A DNA stretch of 64,000 nt from Pseudomonas fluorescens (GCF_003732425.1 NZ_MOBX01000015.1:390303-454302); one strand, 5' to 3'; numbered from the stretch's first letter, positions 44,076-53,289 are shown. The notes: generated by a model from the letters alone, not told the origin. A program made the numbers and translations.

Positions 44076-44377
44076 CTGCCTGCTTTGCGGTGATTTTTAC
44101 CTCGACCCGAACCGAGGGTGACAACGGCTATGCCGAGGCGGCTGAACGCATGGATTTGTTGGTGCGCGAACAGCCCGGGTTTCTCGGGGTAGAGTCGGTT
44201 CGTGGCGCAGATGGCGTGGGGATTACAGTGTCGTATTGGCAGAGCGAAGCGGCGATTCTGGCGTGGCGGCAGAACCCTGAGCATCGGTTGATTCAGCAGC
44301 GTGGGCGCTTGCAGTGGTATTCGGCGTTTCATACGCGGGTGTGTCGGGTTGAGCGTGAGTACCGGTTCGGGCAGTGA
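44072..44377 (+). CDS. Antibiotic biosynthesis monooxygenase-like (ABM) protein
   Basis: The 101-residue protein has the dimeric ferredoxin-like ABM pattern: FAVIFTSTRTEGDNGYAEAA, EQPGFLGVESVRG, GITVSYWQSEAAILAWRQNP and a final WYSAFHTRVCRVERE. ATG 44072 overlaps the previous stop. Such proteins act on quinones or haem, or simply scavenge reactive compounds; the substrate is unknown. Its coupling to the amidotransferase-like gene suggests a shared role. Confidence 0.83.
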   Translation: MTACFAVIFTSTRTEGDNGYAEAAERMDLLVREQPGFLGVESVRGADGVGITVSYWQSEAAILAWRQNPEHRLIQQRGRLQWYSAFHTRVCRVEREYRFGQ

Positions 44378-44401
44378 GTCTGGTGCTGGATTGACTGACC
44401 T

Positions 44402-44477
44402 CATCGCCAGCAGGCTGGCTCCCACAGGGGAATTGTGCACGCCACAGATCCCGTGTGGGAGCCAGCCTGCTGGCGAT
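44402..44477. repeat. REP doublet
   Basis: CATCGCCAGCAGGCTGGCTC and its complement GAGCCAGCCTGCTGGCGATG flank a short spacer. This variant (GCCAGC arms) occurs once in the window. Confidence 0.9.
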
Positions 44478-44503
44478 GGCGGCAATCAGGTCACTAAAAA
44501 ACT

Positions 44504-44830
44504 TCAGCCCCGCACCAGACTGCGCACCGCGACAATCTCCGGCACCTCAACTTTGCTCATATACACCCGCAACGGTTCGGTGATGTTGATCCGCTCATCA
44601 ATGTTCTGATCCAGCAACAGCTGAATCAACTCGCGTTTAAGGGTCATGGTCTGCGCCGTCGCCGGCGCCCAGACGAATTCATTCATAGGAATAATGCCGT
44701 CATCCGCCACGTCCATGCCGAACGAATCTTCGCTGAAGCGCACGATGTATTGACCGGTTTTACGGTTGAGGCCGACAAAACCCTTGAGATCGTCGGCAGC
44801 CTGGCAGATGAGTTGGGAGGTGATGCGCAT
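44504..44830 (-). CDS. Conserved hypothetical protein, 108 residues
   Basis: The protein starts MRITSQLICQAADDLKGFVG with GAGG upstream of ATG 44830 and contains RKTGQYIVRFSEDSFGMDVA, NEFVWAPATAQTMTLKRELI. No signal peptide, membrane segment or catalytic motif is evident; the pattern suggests a small alpha/beta cytoplasmic protein. I do not recognise the family. It is divergent from glpQ. Confidence 0.65.
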   Translation of the reverse strand: MRITSQLICQAADDLKGFVGLNRKTGQYIVRFSEDSFGMDVADDGIIPMNEFVWAPATAQTMTLKRELIQLLLDQNIDERINITEPLRVYMSKVEVPEIVAVRSLVRG

Positions 44831-45053
44831 GGTAAACCTCACGAAAAATGATCGATGGTTTACACGCAGGGCAACGGAACGGCGCGCCCTCTGCCGGGAC
44901 GTCTGCCGAGGGCAAGCGTACTGCAAACCGCGCCACAAAAGTGCAGGAAAAATCGCTTTTAATACGTTTATGTCGGTCTTGCGATAGCACGCAATCGCTT
45001 CAGTTGTTAAAAGGTACGTCTTTGAAAATGCCCCCTGCGAAAGGAACTCGAAC

Positions 45054-46181
45054 ATGCCCGCCACTTTCACCAAAAGCGCTCTGCTCCTGAGCCTGCTGCT
45101 CGGTCTTGGTCAGGCGCACGCCGCCAGTCAAAGCGATCCGAAGGCGATCGCTGCCGCCAATGGCATCCCGCACCCGGCGGTGATCGCTCACCGTGGCGCG
45201 TCCTTCGATGCCCCGGAATCCACCGCAGCGTCGTACAAACTGGCCCGCGACCTGGGCGCCGATTACCTGGAAATGGACCTGCAGCGCAGCAAGGACGGCG
45301 TGCTGTTCGCCCTGCACGACGACAACCTGCAACGCACCACCGACGTCGCCACCAAGTTTCCGGAGCGCAAGGATGCCTCGGCCACCGCGTTCACCATGGC
45401 CGAACTGAAAACCCTCGACGCTGGCAGCTGGTTTAACGCCAAGTACCCGGATCGTGCGCGCCCGTCCTACGCCGGGCTGAAAATTCTCACCCTCGATGAA
45501 ATCATCGACATCGCCCAGGCCAATCCGCAACACAAGCCGGGCCTGTACATCGAGACCAAAGAGCCGCAGCTGTTTCCCGGGATCGAGAAAGACCTCAAGG
45601 AAAAACTCCAGGATCGTGGCTGGCTGAGCCCGGCCGGTTCGAAGCTGGCGAAAAGTGCACTGGGTGTTGGTCAGGGTAAAGGCAAGGTGATCCTGCAGAC
45701 GTTCGAGAAAAACAGCCTGACCCTGCTGGAAAAAGAAATGCCGCAAGTGCCGAAGATCCTCCTGCTGTGGGTCGGCGAAGGCAGCATCGAGCCGAAATCC
45801 AAAGTGACTTTTGCCGAATCCGGCGAGAAAGACAAAAACGTTTTCTACGGCAAACAAGAGCCGAAGTCCGAAGCCGAGTTCAAGCAATGGGTGGATTACG
45901 CCAAGTCGCAAGGGGCCATCGGCACCGGCCCGTCGGCGAAACTGACCAAGGGCGGTGATCAGAGCTATTCGGATCTGGTGCAACCGTGGATGAACCAATA
46001 CACCCACGATCAGGGCATGCTGGTGCACGTCTACACCGTTGATGAGCCGGTGGACTTCGAGAAAGTCATGGCGGCCGGTGTCGACGGCATCTTCACCAAC
46101 CGCGCCAGCGAACTGCTGAAGTTCTACAAACGCCCGGCGGCTGGCAGTGTTGATCAGGTGCTGAAGAACAACGGGTTCTGA
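45054..46181 (+). CDS. glpQ: Periplasmic glycerophosphodiester phosphodiesterase
   Basis: The 375-residue protein has a signal peptide (MPATFTKSALLLSLLLGLGQ, AHA before ASQSD) and the GDPD signature: PAVIAHRGASFDAPESTAAS with the catalytic His-Arg-Gly, DLGADYLEMDLQRSKDGVLF with the metal-binding Glu/Asp, and ALHDDNLQRTTDV with the second His. It hydrolyses glycerophosphodiesters to glycerol-3-phosphate and an alcohol. C-terminal VHVYTVDEPVDFEKVMAAGV and DGIFTN are also typical. No Pho box is evident upstream. Confidence 0.95.
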   Translation: MPATFTKSALLLSLLLGLGQAHAASQSDPKAIAAANGIPHPAVIAHRGASFDAPESTAASYKLARDLGADYLEMDLQRSKDGVLFALHDDNLQRTTDVATKFPERKDASATAFTMAELKTLDAGSWFNAKYPDRARPSYAGLKILTLDEIIDIAQANPQHKPGLYIETKEPQLFPGIEKDLKEKLQDRGWLSPAGSKLAKSALGVGQGKGKVILQTFEKNSLTLLEKEMPQVPKILLLWVGEGSIEPKSKVTFAESGEKDKNVFYGKQEPKSEAEFKQWVDYAKSQGAIGTGPSAKLTKGGDQSYSDLVQPWMNQYTHDQGMLVHVYTVDEPVDFEKVMAAGVDGIFTNRASELLKFYKRPAAGSVDQVLKNNGF

Positions 46182-46307
46182 TCGGCGACCGAAGTAACTG
46201 CATCGCCAGCAGACTCGAGTCCGCTGGCGGTGCGCAGTTTTAAGGGTGAGTTAAGTTGGCCTGGTTAACCTGAGGCCACTTAAACAAATCACCCAAGGAA
46301 CGAACCG

Positions 46308-46613
46308 ATGAAAACTTTGACTGCCCTGTTTACCGCCGCTGCCCTGACCCTCACCGCTGGCCTGGCCCAGGCTGATGTTCGCGTTGACCAGATTCCTGAA
46401 CTGGTTAAGTCGGGCAAGATCAAGTCGCTGGAGTCGATGAACGCCGAAGCGCTGAAACTGCATCCGGGTGCGACTATTACTGACACCGACCTGGATAACC
46501 ACTTCAATGGTTATGAGTATGAAGTTGAGCTGAAAACGGCTGATGGCAAAGAGTTCGACGTGGACTTTGATGCAACTACCGGCAAGGTGCTGAGCAACAA
46601 GCAAGACACTTGA
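46308..46613 (+). CDS. Small periplasmic PepSY-domain protein
   Basis: The 101-residue protein has a signal peptide (MKTLTALFTAAALTLTAGLA, QA before DVRVD) and one PepSY domain (LEKL-like block YEVELKTADGKEFDVDFDAT, TGKVLSNKQDT). Single PepSY proteins bind or inhibit periplasmic proteases or act as accessory lipoproteins. A good terminator follows 18 bases after the stop. Confidence 0.88.
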   Translation: MKTLTALFTAAALTLTAGLAQADVRVDQIPELVKSGKIKSLESMNAEALKLHPGATITDTDLDNHFNGYEYEVELKTADGKEFDVDFDATTGKVLSNKQDT

Positions 46614-46630
46614 TTGAACGCACCACCAAG

Positions 46631-46662
46631 AGCCGCACGATTGAAAGATCGTGCGGCTTTTT
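46631..46662 (+). terminator. Terminator of the PepSY gene
   Basis: An 11-bp perfect stem (AGCCGCACGAT / ATCGTGCGGCT) with a short loop is followed by TTTTT. Confidence 0.9.
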
Positions 46663-46709
46663 CATGTCTGGTGTTTGGCTTTATTGATGTGTTGTCAGCG
46701 AGATTTTCT

Positions 46710-46870
46710 CCCCCTCACCTCAGCCCTCTCCCCCCAAGGGGCGAGGGGGAAAGGGAGCCGATCGGGGGCTATTCAAGACCTGAGTACAACTTGAAATCTC
46801 AGGTCGGCGTACCTCGAATAGTCACAGCAGTCAGTCCCCTCTCCCTCTTGGAGAGGGCTAGGGTGAGGGG
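46710..46870. repeat. Long imperfect palindromic repeat, copy 1
   Basis: Outer arms are CCCCTCACCTCAGCCCTCTC and GAGAGGGCTAGGGTGAGGGG, separated by ~120 bases with an inner pair (CTATTCAAGACCTGAG / CTCAGGT...CGAATAG). Copy 2 is at 55715-55935. Such elements are scattered intergenic repeats in many proteobacteria. It ends 8 bases before the FlxA-like gene's stop codon. Confidence 0.8.
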
Positions 46871-46878
46871 AAAAGGCA

Positions 46879-47325
46879 TCACGCCGAGGTGCTGACCAAA
46901 GAACCCGAGGTGCTTGAGTCGGAATCCTGCAACGCCTGCAACAATGAGGCTGTGGCGGTTGACAGGGACGCCGAGGTGGCGGAGATCTGCGCTTGTGCGG
47001 CGGCTACTTCGGCAGCCTTGGCATCCGAACTTTCCCGCTTCGCCTGGGCCGCTTGCAACGCCTGCTGTTCCTCCTGCAATTGCTTCTGCAGTTCGGCAAT
47101 CTGCTTGCGCAGTTCTTTCACCGAATCCGATTCTTCACTGCTGCTGGAGCTGCTGTCACCCGCCGGAGCGGCCCCACCACCGGCGGCGACTTTACCGGTA
47201 TCGGCCGTCGCGCCCGTGCTGGCGGTTGCTGAGGTAGACGTGTCGTCACCAACGTCACTGATCGACGTTTTGCTGGTGGGTGTGCTGACGGTCTGATTGA
47301 TCGAAACAGACGTGATGCTGACCAT
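46879..47325 (-). CDS. FlxA-like low-complexity coiled-coil protein
   Basis: The 148-residue protein has a Ser/Thr/Ala/Gly-rich N-terminal half (TSISDVGDDTSTSATAST), a central coiled coil (SVKELRKQIAELQKQLQEEQ, QALQAAQAKRES) that matches the FlxA-like pattern, and a Ser/Ala/Thr-rich tail. There is no signal peptide. Function is unknown; composition suggests an extended, possibly surface or secreted protein. The long repeat begins just after its stop. Confidence 0.68.
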   Translation of the reverse strand: MVSITSVSINQTVSTPTSKTSISDVGDDTSTSATASTGATADTGKVAAGGGAAPAGDSSSSSSEESDSVKELRKQIAELQKQLQEEQQALQAAQAKRESSDAKAAEVAAAQAQISATSASLSTATASLLQALQDSDSSTSGSLVSTSA

Positions 47326-47435
47326 GGAAATACTCCAATGCCGGTTATAGATAACCGGTCATCGACCACGGCCGCCTCAATTTGAGATCGATTGTGTACC
47401 GACTCGGTATCCGAACCGGTACACGCTCAATGCCG

Positions 47436-49058
47436 TCAGGCGCTCAGGCGCGCGGTGACTTCGTTCAGTTGCCCCGACAGAGCATGCAGGTTCTGGCTGG
47501 CGCTTTCGGTGCGCTGCACATTGTCGAGGTTGGTGCTGGCAATCGAGGTGATCTCGGTAAGGTTGCGCGAGATGTCCTCGGCCACTGAGGTCTGCTCTTC
47601 GGCAGCGGTGGCGATCTGACGGTTCATGTCGCGGATCGCTTCCACCGCGTGGGTGATGCGCTCCAGCATCGCGCCGGCCTGGGTCACCCGTTCAACGCTT
47701 TCATCACTGCGCGACTGGCCGCTGTCGATGGCTTGCGCCGCATCCACCGCACCGGTCTGCACGCTCTGAATGATCTGGTTGATCTCGATGATCGACTCGG
47801 CGGTGCGTTGTGCGAGGTTGCGCACTTCATCGGCGACCACGGCAAAACCACGCCCGGCCTCACCGGCACGCGCCGCTTCGATCGCGGCGTTGAGCGCCAG
47901 CAGGTTGGTCTGTTCGGCGATGCCGCGAATCACTTCCAGCACTTTGCCAATGCGGCCGCTGTCGGCTTCCAGACGACGGATCACCGTGGCGGTGTTGGCG
48001 ATTTCGCCGCGCATCTGGGTGATCGAGTGAATGGTGCTCTGCATGACCTTCTCACCCTGCTGGGCAGACTGGTCGGCATCGTCGGCAGCCCGTGCGGCGT
48101 CGGCGGCGTGACGCGCCACTTCCTGCGCGGTGGCGGACATTTCGTTCATCGCCGTGGCCACTTGGTCGGTGCGGTTGAACTGCTCGTTGGTGCCGCCAGC
48201 CATGGTCGTGGCGATGGCGTTCAACTCACCGCTGGCACTGTCCAGATCGCTGGCGCTGCGCTGCAAACGGGTGAAGGTTTCGGCGAGGAAATCGCGCAAG
48301 GTGTTGGCGGCGGCGGCGAGGTTGCCCAGTTCATCCTGGCGGTCGCTGACCACGCGCTCGGCGAGTTTGCCGCGGCTCAACTGGGTCACGTAATCGATCA
48401 GTTTGCGAATCGGTTCGACCAGGTTGCGGTTAACCAGCCACAGGCTCAGCAGGCCGATCAGCAGGCCCGATGCGAGCATCACCAACAGCCCCAGCCACAC
48501 GGTGCGATCGGCGTCGGCACTGATCAGCGCCGATTGTTCAGTGCCCTGTTTGCGCAGTTCGGCCACCAATTCGCTCATCTGATCGCTGGCGGCACGGTCG
48601 ACACCTTTGACCGCGCTGTCGCCTGCCGTTGGATCGCCACCGGCTGCTACGTAGGCATCGCGGCCCTTCTGGTAGGCAACACCGAGCAAGCGATGTTCTT
48701 CACGCAGGCGTTCGATGCGGGTTTTCAGACTCGGCTCAATGCCTTTCTTCCCGGCCAATTCTCCGAGAATGTTTTGCACATCGCGCTGGCGATCTTCGAA
48801 CTGCCCCCAGTACTTGGCCAGATCCGCCGGTTGCTTGCCGCGCAGCAGAACGTTTTTCCATTCCTGCACCTGCACCTTGAATTGCAGGTTGGCTTCATCG
48901 ATCAATTGCGAAGTGTGCAAGGGACCGGCGATCAACTGGCTGTAGCTTTGCACGCCGTTGGAGAGGAAATGAAAACAGGCCAGCGCGATCAACAGCACTG
49001 CCAGCAGGCTACCGCTCAGCAGGGCGAGAATTTGCGCTCTCAGGGATTTTTGCACCAT
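47436..49058 (-). CDS. Methyl-accepting chemotaxis protein
   Basis: The 540-residue transducer has a first membrane helix at about 10-32 (ILALLSGSLLAVLLIALACF), a ~155-residue periplasmic helical sensor, a second helix at about 190-210 (TVWLGLLVMLASGLLIGLLS), a HAMP domain (NRNLVEPIRKLIDYVTQLSR) and a signalling domain with the tip IAEQTNLLALNAAIEAARAG. The ligand is unknown. ATG 49058 (MVQKSLRAQ) is preferred to an upstream ATG that would add ten residues. Confidence 0.92.
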   Translation of the reverse strand: MVQKSLRAQILALLSGSLLAVLLIALACFHFLSNGVQSYSQLIAGPLHTSQLIDEANLQFKVQVQEWKNVLLRGKQPADLAKYWGQFEDRQRDVQNILGELAGKKGIEPSLKTRIERLREEHRLLGVAYQKGRDAYVAAGGDPTAGDSAVKGVDRAASDQMSELVAELRKQGTEQSALISADADRTVWLGLLVMLASGLLIGLLSLWLVNRNLVEPIRKLIDYVTQLSRGKLAERVVSDRQDELGNLAAAANTLRDFLAETFTRLQRSASDLDSASGELNAIATTMAGGTNEQFNRTDQVATAMNEMSATAQEVARHAADAARAADDADQSAQQGEKVMQSTIHSITQMRGEIANTATVIRRLEADSGRIGKVLEVIRGIAEQTNLLALNAAIEAARAGEAGRGFAVVADEVRNLAQRTAESIIEINQIIQSVQTGAVDAAQAIDSGQSRSDESVERVTQAGAMLERITHAVEAIRDMNRQIATAAEEQTSVAEDISRNLTEITSIASTNLDNVQRTESASQNLHALSGQLNEVTARLSA

Positions 49059-49245
49059 CGAAAGATACTCAGGACAAGGATGAGGCACGCCCGATAAGGC
49101 GTGAAATTTTGCCGGACATCCCTGTCGGCGAGCCTTGGCTCATGGCCAATGGCGCGCAACCTAACGCACCTGTGATCGGCGCGCCAGAGCGCTTCTTGAA
49201 GAAAATCCGACCGTCGGTAAGTCGCTGATTTGACGTCACTTTGCT

Positions 49246-49266
49246 GTCACATAAACGTCATGTGAC
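49246..49266. promoter_or_regulatory. Perfect inverted repeat upstream of zntB
   Basis: GTCACAT-N7-ATGTGAC, with further TGACGTCA and CTGTCAC words just 5' of it, lies 70 bases before the zntB start. It looks like an operator; the ligand protein is not identified. Confidence 0.5.
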
Positions 49267-49335
49267 ATTGCGATGATGCGGCTCAGTGAACCTGCCATTT
49301 GCGCGACCGACGCACCCTCCTCGCAGCGAGCCTTC

Positions 49336-50358
49336 ATGAACCACAGCCTCGATATCAGCCATCGCGATCCCGATCTGTTTGGCCTGCTCTATGGCTATCG
49401 CTTCCTGCCCGGCGAACGTGGCCGCGAAGTCGATTCCGCCACGGCATTGCGCTGTTTGCAGGACGACAGCGACAGCGGTGAATTCCTTTGGCTGCACCTC
49501 AATCTGGCGCATGCGGCGTGCGAGCGCTGGATGAAAAGTCATCTGCAATTGCCCGAAGAGTTTTTCGAGGCGCTGCACGAAGGCTCGCGGTCGACGCGCA
49601 TCGAGCACGTCGATTCGGCGTTGCTGGCGGTGGTCAACGATGTGGTGTTCAACCTCAGCAGCATGGTCTCCTCGGACGTGTCGACGCTGTGGGTCTGTGT
49701 GCGCAGCAAACTGATCGTCAGCGCACGTCTGCAACCGCTGCACTCGGTGGACAAATTGCGCTCGTCGGTGAAGGCCGGCGAGCGCTTTCGTTCGCCCTCG
49801 GAACTGCTTGTGCATCTGCTCCGTGATCAGGGCGAAGTGCTGACGCAGATCGTGCGCAAGACCAGCATGAGCGTCGATCAGGTCGAGGATGAATTGCTCT
49901 CCTCGCGGCTGTCGACCAACCGTGCCGAACTCGGTGCCAATCGCCGGGTGCTGGTGCGCCTGCAACGGCTGCTGGCGCTGGAGCCGGGTTCACTGCTGCG
50001 TCTGCTCAACCGGCCACCGCCCTGGTTGCAGAAGGAGGACGTCAAGGAGCTGCGCAAATCCACCGAGGAGTTTGCGCTGATCATCAACGACCTCACCGCC
50101 CTCGGCGAGCGGATCAAGCTGTTGCAGGAAGAGATCGCCGCCAACCTCAACGAGCAGAGCAACCGCACGCTGTTCACCCTGACCGTGGTCACGGTGCTGG
50201 CGCTGCCGATCAACATCATTGCCGGTTTCTTCGGGATGAATGTCGGCGGGGTGCCGTTGTCGCAGGATCCGCAGGGGTTCTGGATATTGGTTGCGTTGGT
50301 GGCGACGTTTACCGTGATAGCCGGGCGTTGGGCGTTTCGCAAGCGCGGGGATTATTAA
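49336..50358 (+). CDS. zntB: CorA-family zinc transporter
   Basis: The 340-residue protein has a large cytosolic N-terminal domain, a long stalk helix (about 240-280) and two C-terminal membrane helices with the hallmark GMN motif (IAGFFGMNVGGVPL) between them, plus the ZntB-like start MNHSLDISHRDPDLFGLLYG. It is a pentameric zinc transporter of the inner membrane. ATG 49336 gives the family N-terminus; 49273 would add 21 unlike residues. Confidence 0.87.
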   Translation: MNHSLDISHRDPDLFGLLYGYRFLPGERGREVDSATALRCLQDDSDSGEFLWLHLNLAHAACERWMKSHLQLPEEFFEALHEGSRSTRIEHVDSALLAVVNDVVFNLSSMVSSDVSTLWVCVRSKLIVSARLQPLHSVDKLRSSVKAGERFRSPSELLVHLLRDQGEVLTQIVRKTSMSVDQVEDELLSSRLSTNRAELGANRRVLVRLQRLLALEPGSLLRLLNRPPPWLQKEDVKELRKSTEEFALIINDLTALGERIKLLQEEIAANLNEQSNRTLFTLTVVTVLALPINIIAGFFGMNVGGVPLSQDPQGFWILVALVATFTVIAGRWAFRKRGDY

Positions 50359-50388
50359 CCACCGAACCTGATGTCCAGCACAGATCCC

Positions 50389-50480
50389 CTGTGGGAGCGA
50401 GCCTGCTCGCGAAAGCGATCTGTCATTTAACAATGATGGTGACTGACACTCCGTCTTCGCGAGCAGGCTCGCTCCCACAG
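50389..50480. repeat. REP doublet
   Basis: CTGTGGGAGCGAGCCTGCTC and GAGCAGGCTCGCTCCCACAG face each other with about 50 bases between, downstream of zntB. Confidence 0.9.
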
Positions 50481-50607
50481 GGATCTTCTTCAACCTTCAG
50501 ATCAGCGGTGGGGCTAAAACCGCAAACACTGACATGGCGCAGTCTCTCTGTAACATTCTGCAACGATCATGGGCGACATTCCTTCCCTCGCTCAGGATTG
50601 TCCTGCC

Positions 50608-52221
50608 ATGGCTACTCCCTCCCTGACCGCCAGCCCTGCGTCCGCCGCCAGCGGCAGGCCGGCCCTCGACAAGAAAACCGGCCCGTTTACCTATGTGATC
50701 TTTTTCGCCGTGTTGGCTATGGGGATGCTGTTCACCGCCTACAGCCTGATGCACGACATGCACGAACTCGGCACGGTGGTCACGACGTGGACGCCGTTTC
50801 TGCTGCTCGGCGTGGCGCTGCTGATTGCCCTGGGCTTTGAATTCGTCAACGGTTTCCACGACACCGCCAACGCCGTCGCGACGGTGATCTACACCCACTC
50901 GCTGCCACCGAATGTGGCGGTGGTGTGGTCGGGGTTCTTCAACTTCCTCGGCGTGCTGCTCTCGAGTGGCGCGGTGGCGTTCGGCATCATCGCTTTGCTG
51001 CCGGTGGAGTTGATTCTGCAGGTCGGTTCGTCTGCCGGTTTCTCGATGATTTTCGCCCTGCTGATCGCGGCGATCCTGTGGAACCTCGGCACTTGGTGGC
51101 TCGGTTTGCCGGCATCGTCGTCGCACACCTTGATCGGTTCGATCATCGGCGTCGGCGTGGCCAATGCCCTGATGCACGGCCGTGACGGCACCAGCGGTGT
51201 CGATTGGGCGCAGGCGACCAAGATCGGTTACGCCTTGCTGCTGTCGCCGCTGGTGGGCTTCGGTTGTGCGGCCCTGTTGCTGTTGGCGCTGCGTGCCTTC
51301 GTGAAGAATCGTTCGCTGTACAAAGCCCCGAAAGGCAACACACCGCCGCCATGGTGGATTCGCGGTTTGCTGATTCTGACCTGCACCGGCGTGTCCTTCG
51401 CCCACGGCTCCAATGACGGCCAAAAAGGCATGGGCCTGATCATGCTGATTCTGGTCGGCACGCTGCCGATGGCGTACGCCTTGAATCGCACCATGCCGGA
51501 GGAACAGTCGCTGCAGTTTGCCGCCGTGGCGCAAGTCACCCAGCAAGCGCTGGTGAAAAGCGCCCCGCTGCCGACGCCGGCTGATCCGCGTGCGGTGCTC
51601 TCCGATTACGTGCGTAGCAAGGACGCCACGCCGCAACTGATTCCCGCCCTCGCCGCCCTCACCGGGCACATCGGTGAAGAAGTCAAAGGCTACGGTTCAC
51701 TGGCGAAAGTCCCGGCCGAAGCCATGGGCAACGTGCGTAACGACATGTACCTGGCCAGCGAAAGCATTCGCCTGATGGACAAGAACAAGGTCGGCAATTT
51801 TGACGCCGACACCAGCAGCAAGCTGCAACTGTTCAAGCAACAGATCGACAACGCCACACGGTTTATTCCGCTGTGGGTGAAGATCGCCGTGGCCATCGCC
51901 CTCGGGCTGGGCACCATGGTCGGCTGGAAGCGCATTGTGGTGACGGTCGGCGAAAAGATCGGCAAGACCCACCTGACCTACGCACAAGGCGCGTCGGCGG
52001 AAACCGTGGCGATGCTGACCATCGGCGCGGCGGACATGTTTGGCTTGCCGGTGTCGACCACCCATGTGTTGTCCTCGGGTGTGGCCGGGACCATGGTCGC
52101 CAACGGTGGCGGATTGCAGATGAAGACCATCCGTAATCTGTTGATGGCGTGGGTACTGACGCTGCCGGCGGCGATTCTGTTGTCCGGCAGCCTCTATTGG
52201 CTGTTCACCCAAATTTTCTGA
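50608..52221 (+). CDS. Inorganic phosphate transporter, Pit family
   Basis: The 537-residue membrane protein carries the two PiT signatures: LGFEFVNGFHDTANAVATVI near residue 75-95 and, in the C-terminal half, GAADMFGLPVSTTHVLSSGV. GLPASSSHTLIGSIIG and SFAHGSNDGQKGMGLIML are the paired inverted elements. A hydrophilic loop of ~150 residues splits the helices. It takes up metal-phosphate by proton symport. ATG 50608 has AGGA upstream; an ATG at 50569 is also in frame. Confidence 0.92.
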   Translation: MATPSLTASPASAASGRPALDKKTGPFTYVIFFAVLAMGMLFTAYSLMHDMHELGTVVTTWTPFLLLGVALLIALGFEFVNGFHDTANAVATVIYTHSLPPNVAVVWSGFFNFLGVLLSSGAVAFGIIALLPVELILQVGSSAGFSMIFALLIAAILWNLGTWWLGLPASSSHTLIGSIIGVGVANALMHGRDGTSGVDWAQATKIGYALLLSPLVGFGCAALLLLALRAFVKNRSLYKAPKGNTPPPWWIRGLLILTCTGVSFAHGSNDGQKGMGLIMLILVGTLPMAYALNRTMPEEQSLQFAAVAQVTQQALVKSAPLPTPADPRAVLSDYVRSKDATPQLIPALAALTGHIGEEVKGYGSLAKVPAEAMGNVRNDMYLASESIRLMDKNKVGNFDADTSSKLQLFKQQIDNATRFIPLWVKIAVAIALGLGTMVGWKRIVVTVGEKIGKTHLTYAQGASAETVAMLTIGAADMFGLPVSTTHVLSSGVAGTMVANGGGLQMKTIRNLLMAWVLTLPAAILLSGSLYWLFTQIF

Positions 52222-52237
52222 CCCTCCACAAATCCCC

Positions 52238-52322
52238 TGTAGGAGCTGCCGAAGGCTGCGATCTTTTGATCTTGTTTTTAAAAAGCCAAATCAAAAGATC
52301 GCAGCCTTCGGCAGCTCCTACA
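52238..52322. repeat. REP doublet
   Basis: TGTAGGAGCTGCCGAAGGCT and its complement around a GATCTTTTGATC / GATC core, 16 bases after the phosphate transporter stop and 19 bases before the converging LysR stop. Confidence 0.9.
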
Positions 52323-52341
52323 TTTGGATGTGTGGTGTCAG

Positions 52342-53238
52342 TTAGAGCGCAGAGCGAATCAGATCGCCGAGCCAGTCCATAAACACCCTGACCCGCAGCG
52401 GCAAATGTCGTTGCCGCGCGTACAGCAATGAAATGCCCATCGCCGGCGCGGTGAATTGCGGCAGCACAGTGACCAGTTCGCCGTTTTCCAGATGCGGCTG
52501 CATACCGGTACGCGGCACCTGGGTCAGACCGAAACCGCCCAGGCATGCCGACTCGTAAGCATCGGTGCTGTTGACCGTCACACTGCCGGCCATCGGCAGG
52601 CGTTTAACCTGACCGCCCTCCTCGTACACAAACCCTTCCGAACGCGAACCGAGCACGCCGACGTAATGCACCAGTCGATGCTGCGCGAGATCTTCCAGCG
52701 TCTGCGGCACGCCGTAGCGCTCGAGGTAGGCGGGGCTGGCGCAATTGACCATCGGGAAGTCGCCCAAGTGCCGCGCGACCACCGACTGATCCGGCTGCGC
52801 GCCGATGCGCACCACGCAATCGAAGCCTTCGCTGAGCAAGTCGACGCGGCGATCGGTGCTGCTGATTTCCACCTCCAGGTTCGGGTGACGCTCCATGAAC
52901 TGCGGCAAGCTCGGCATGATCAGGCGTCGCGCAAGAATGTTCGGCATGTCGACCCGGATGCGCCCGGTCAGCGAAGCCTCGTCCTGACGGAACAACCCTT
53001 CGATCTCGTCCATGTGCGAGAGCAGATCCTTGCTGCGTTCGTACAACACCAGACCGTCCTGCGTCGCCTGCACCTTGCGTGTGGTGCGTTGCAACAGGCG
53101 CGTACCGAGCAAGGCTTCCAGTGCTTGCACATGTTCGGACACGGTCGAGCGCGGCAAGCCAAGGCTCTCTCCAGCAAGGGTAAAACTCGACAGTTCGCTG
53201 ACCCTGACGAAGGTGCGCAGCAGTTCCAGTTTGTTCAT
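52342..53238 (-). CDS. LysR-family regulator
   Basis: The 298-residue protein has a typical LysR HTH (SSFTLAGESLGLPRSTVSEH, VQALEALLGTRLLQRTTRKV) and effector domain (GRIRVDMPNILARRLIMPSL, LLSEGFDCVVRIGAQPDQSV), of the branch that often controls divergent oxidoreductases. It diverges from an SDR gene with a palindrome between them. Confidence 0.92.
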   Translation of the reverse strand: MNKLELLRTFVRVSELSSFTLAGESLGLPRSTVSEHVQALEALLGTRLLQRTTRKVQATQDGLVLYERSKDLLSHMDEIEGLFRQDEASLTGRIRVDMPNILARRLIMPSLPQFMERHPNLEVEISSTDRRVDLLSEGFDCVVRIGAQPDQSVVARHLGDFPMVNCASPAYLERYGVPQTLEDLAQHRLVHYVGVLGSRSEGFVYEEGGQVKRLPMAGSVTVNSTDAYESACLGGFGLTQVPRTGMQPHLENGELVTVLPQFTAPAMGISLLYARQRHLPLRVRVFMDWLGDLIRSAL

Positions 53239-53271
53239 GGGCCACTCGTTGATTGTTCGGCTGAGCCGATC

Positions 53272-53289
53272 AGTGATTCCGGATTCACT
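53272..53289. promoter_or_regulatory. Candidate LysR operator
   Basis: AGTGATTCCGGATTCACT is an 18-base palindrome with one mismatched pair, 34 bases from the LysR start and 70 bases from the SDR start. Confidence 0.5.

Noticed and set aside
44831..45053. Possible Pho box upstream of glpQ
   Set aside because: No tandem CTGTCAT-like repeats were found in the glpQ upstream region.
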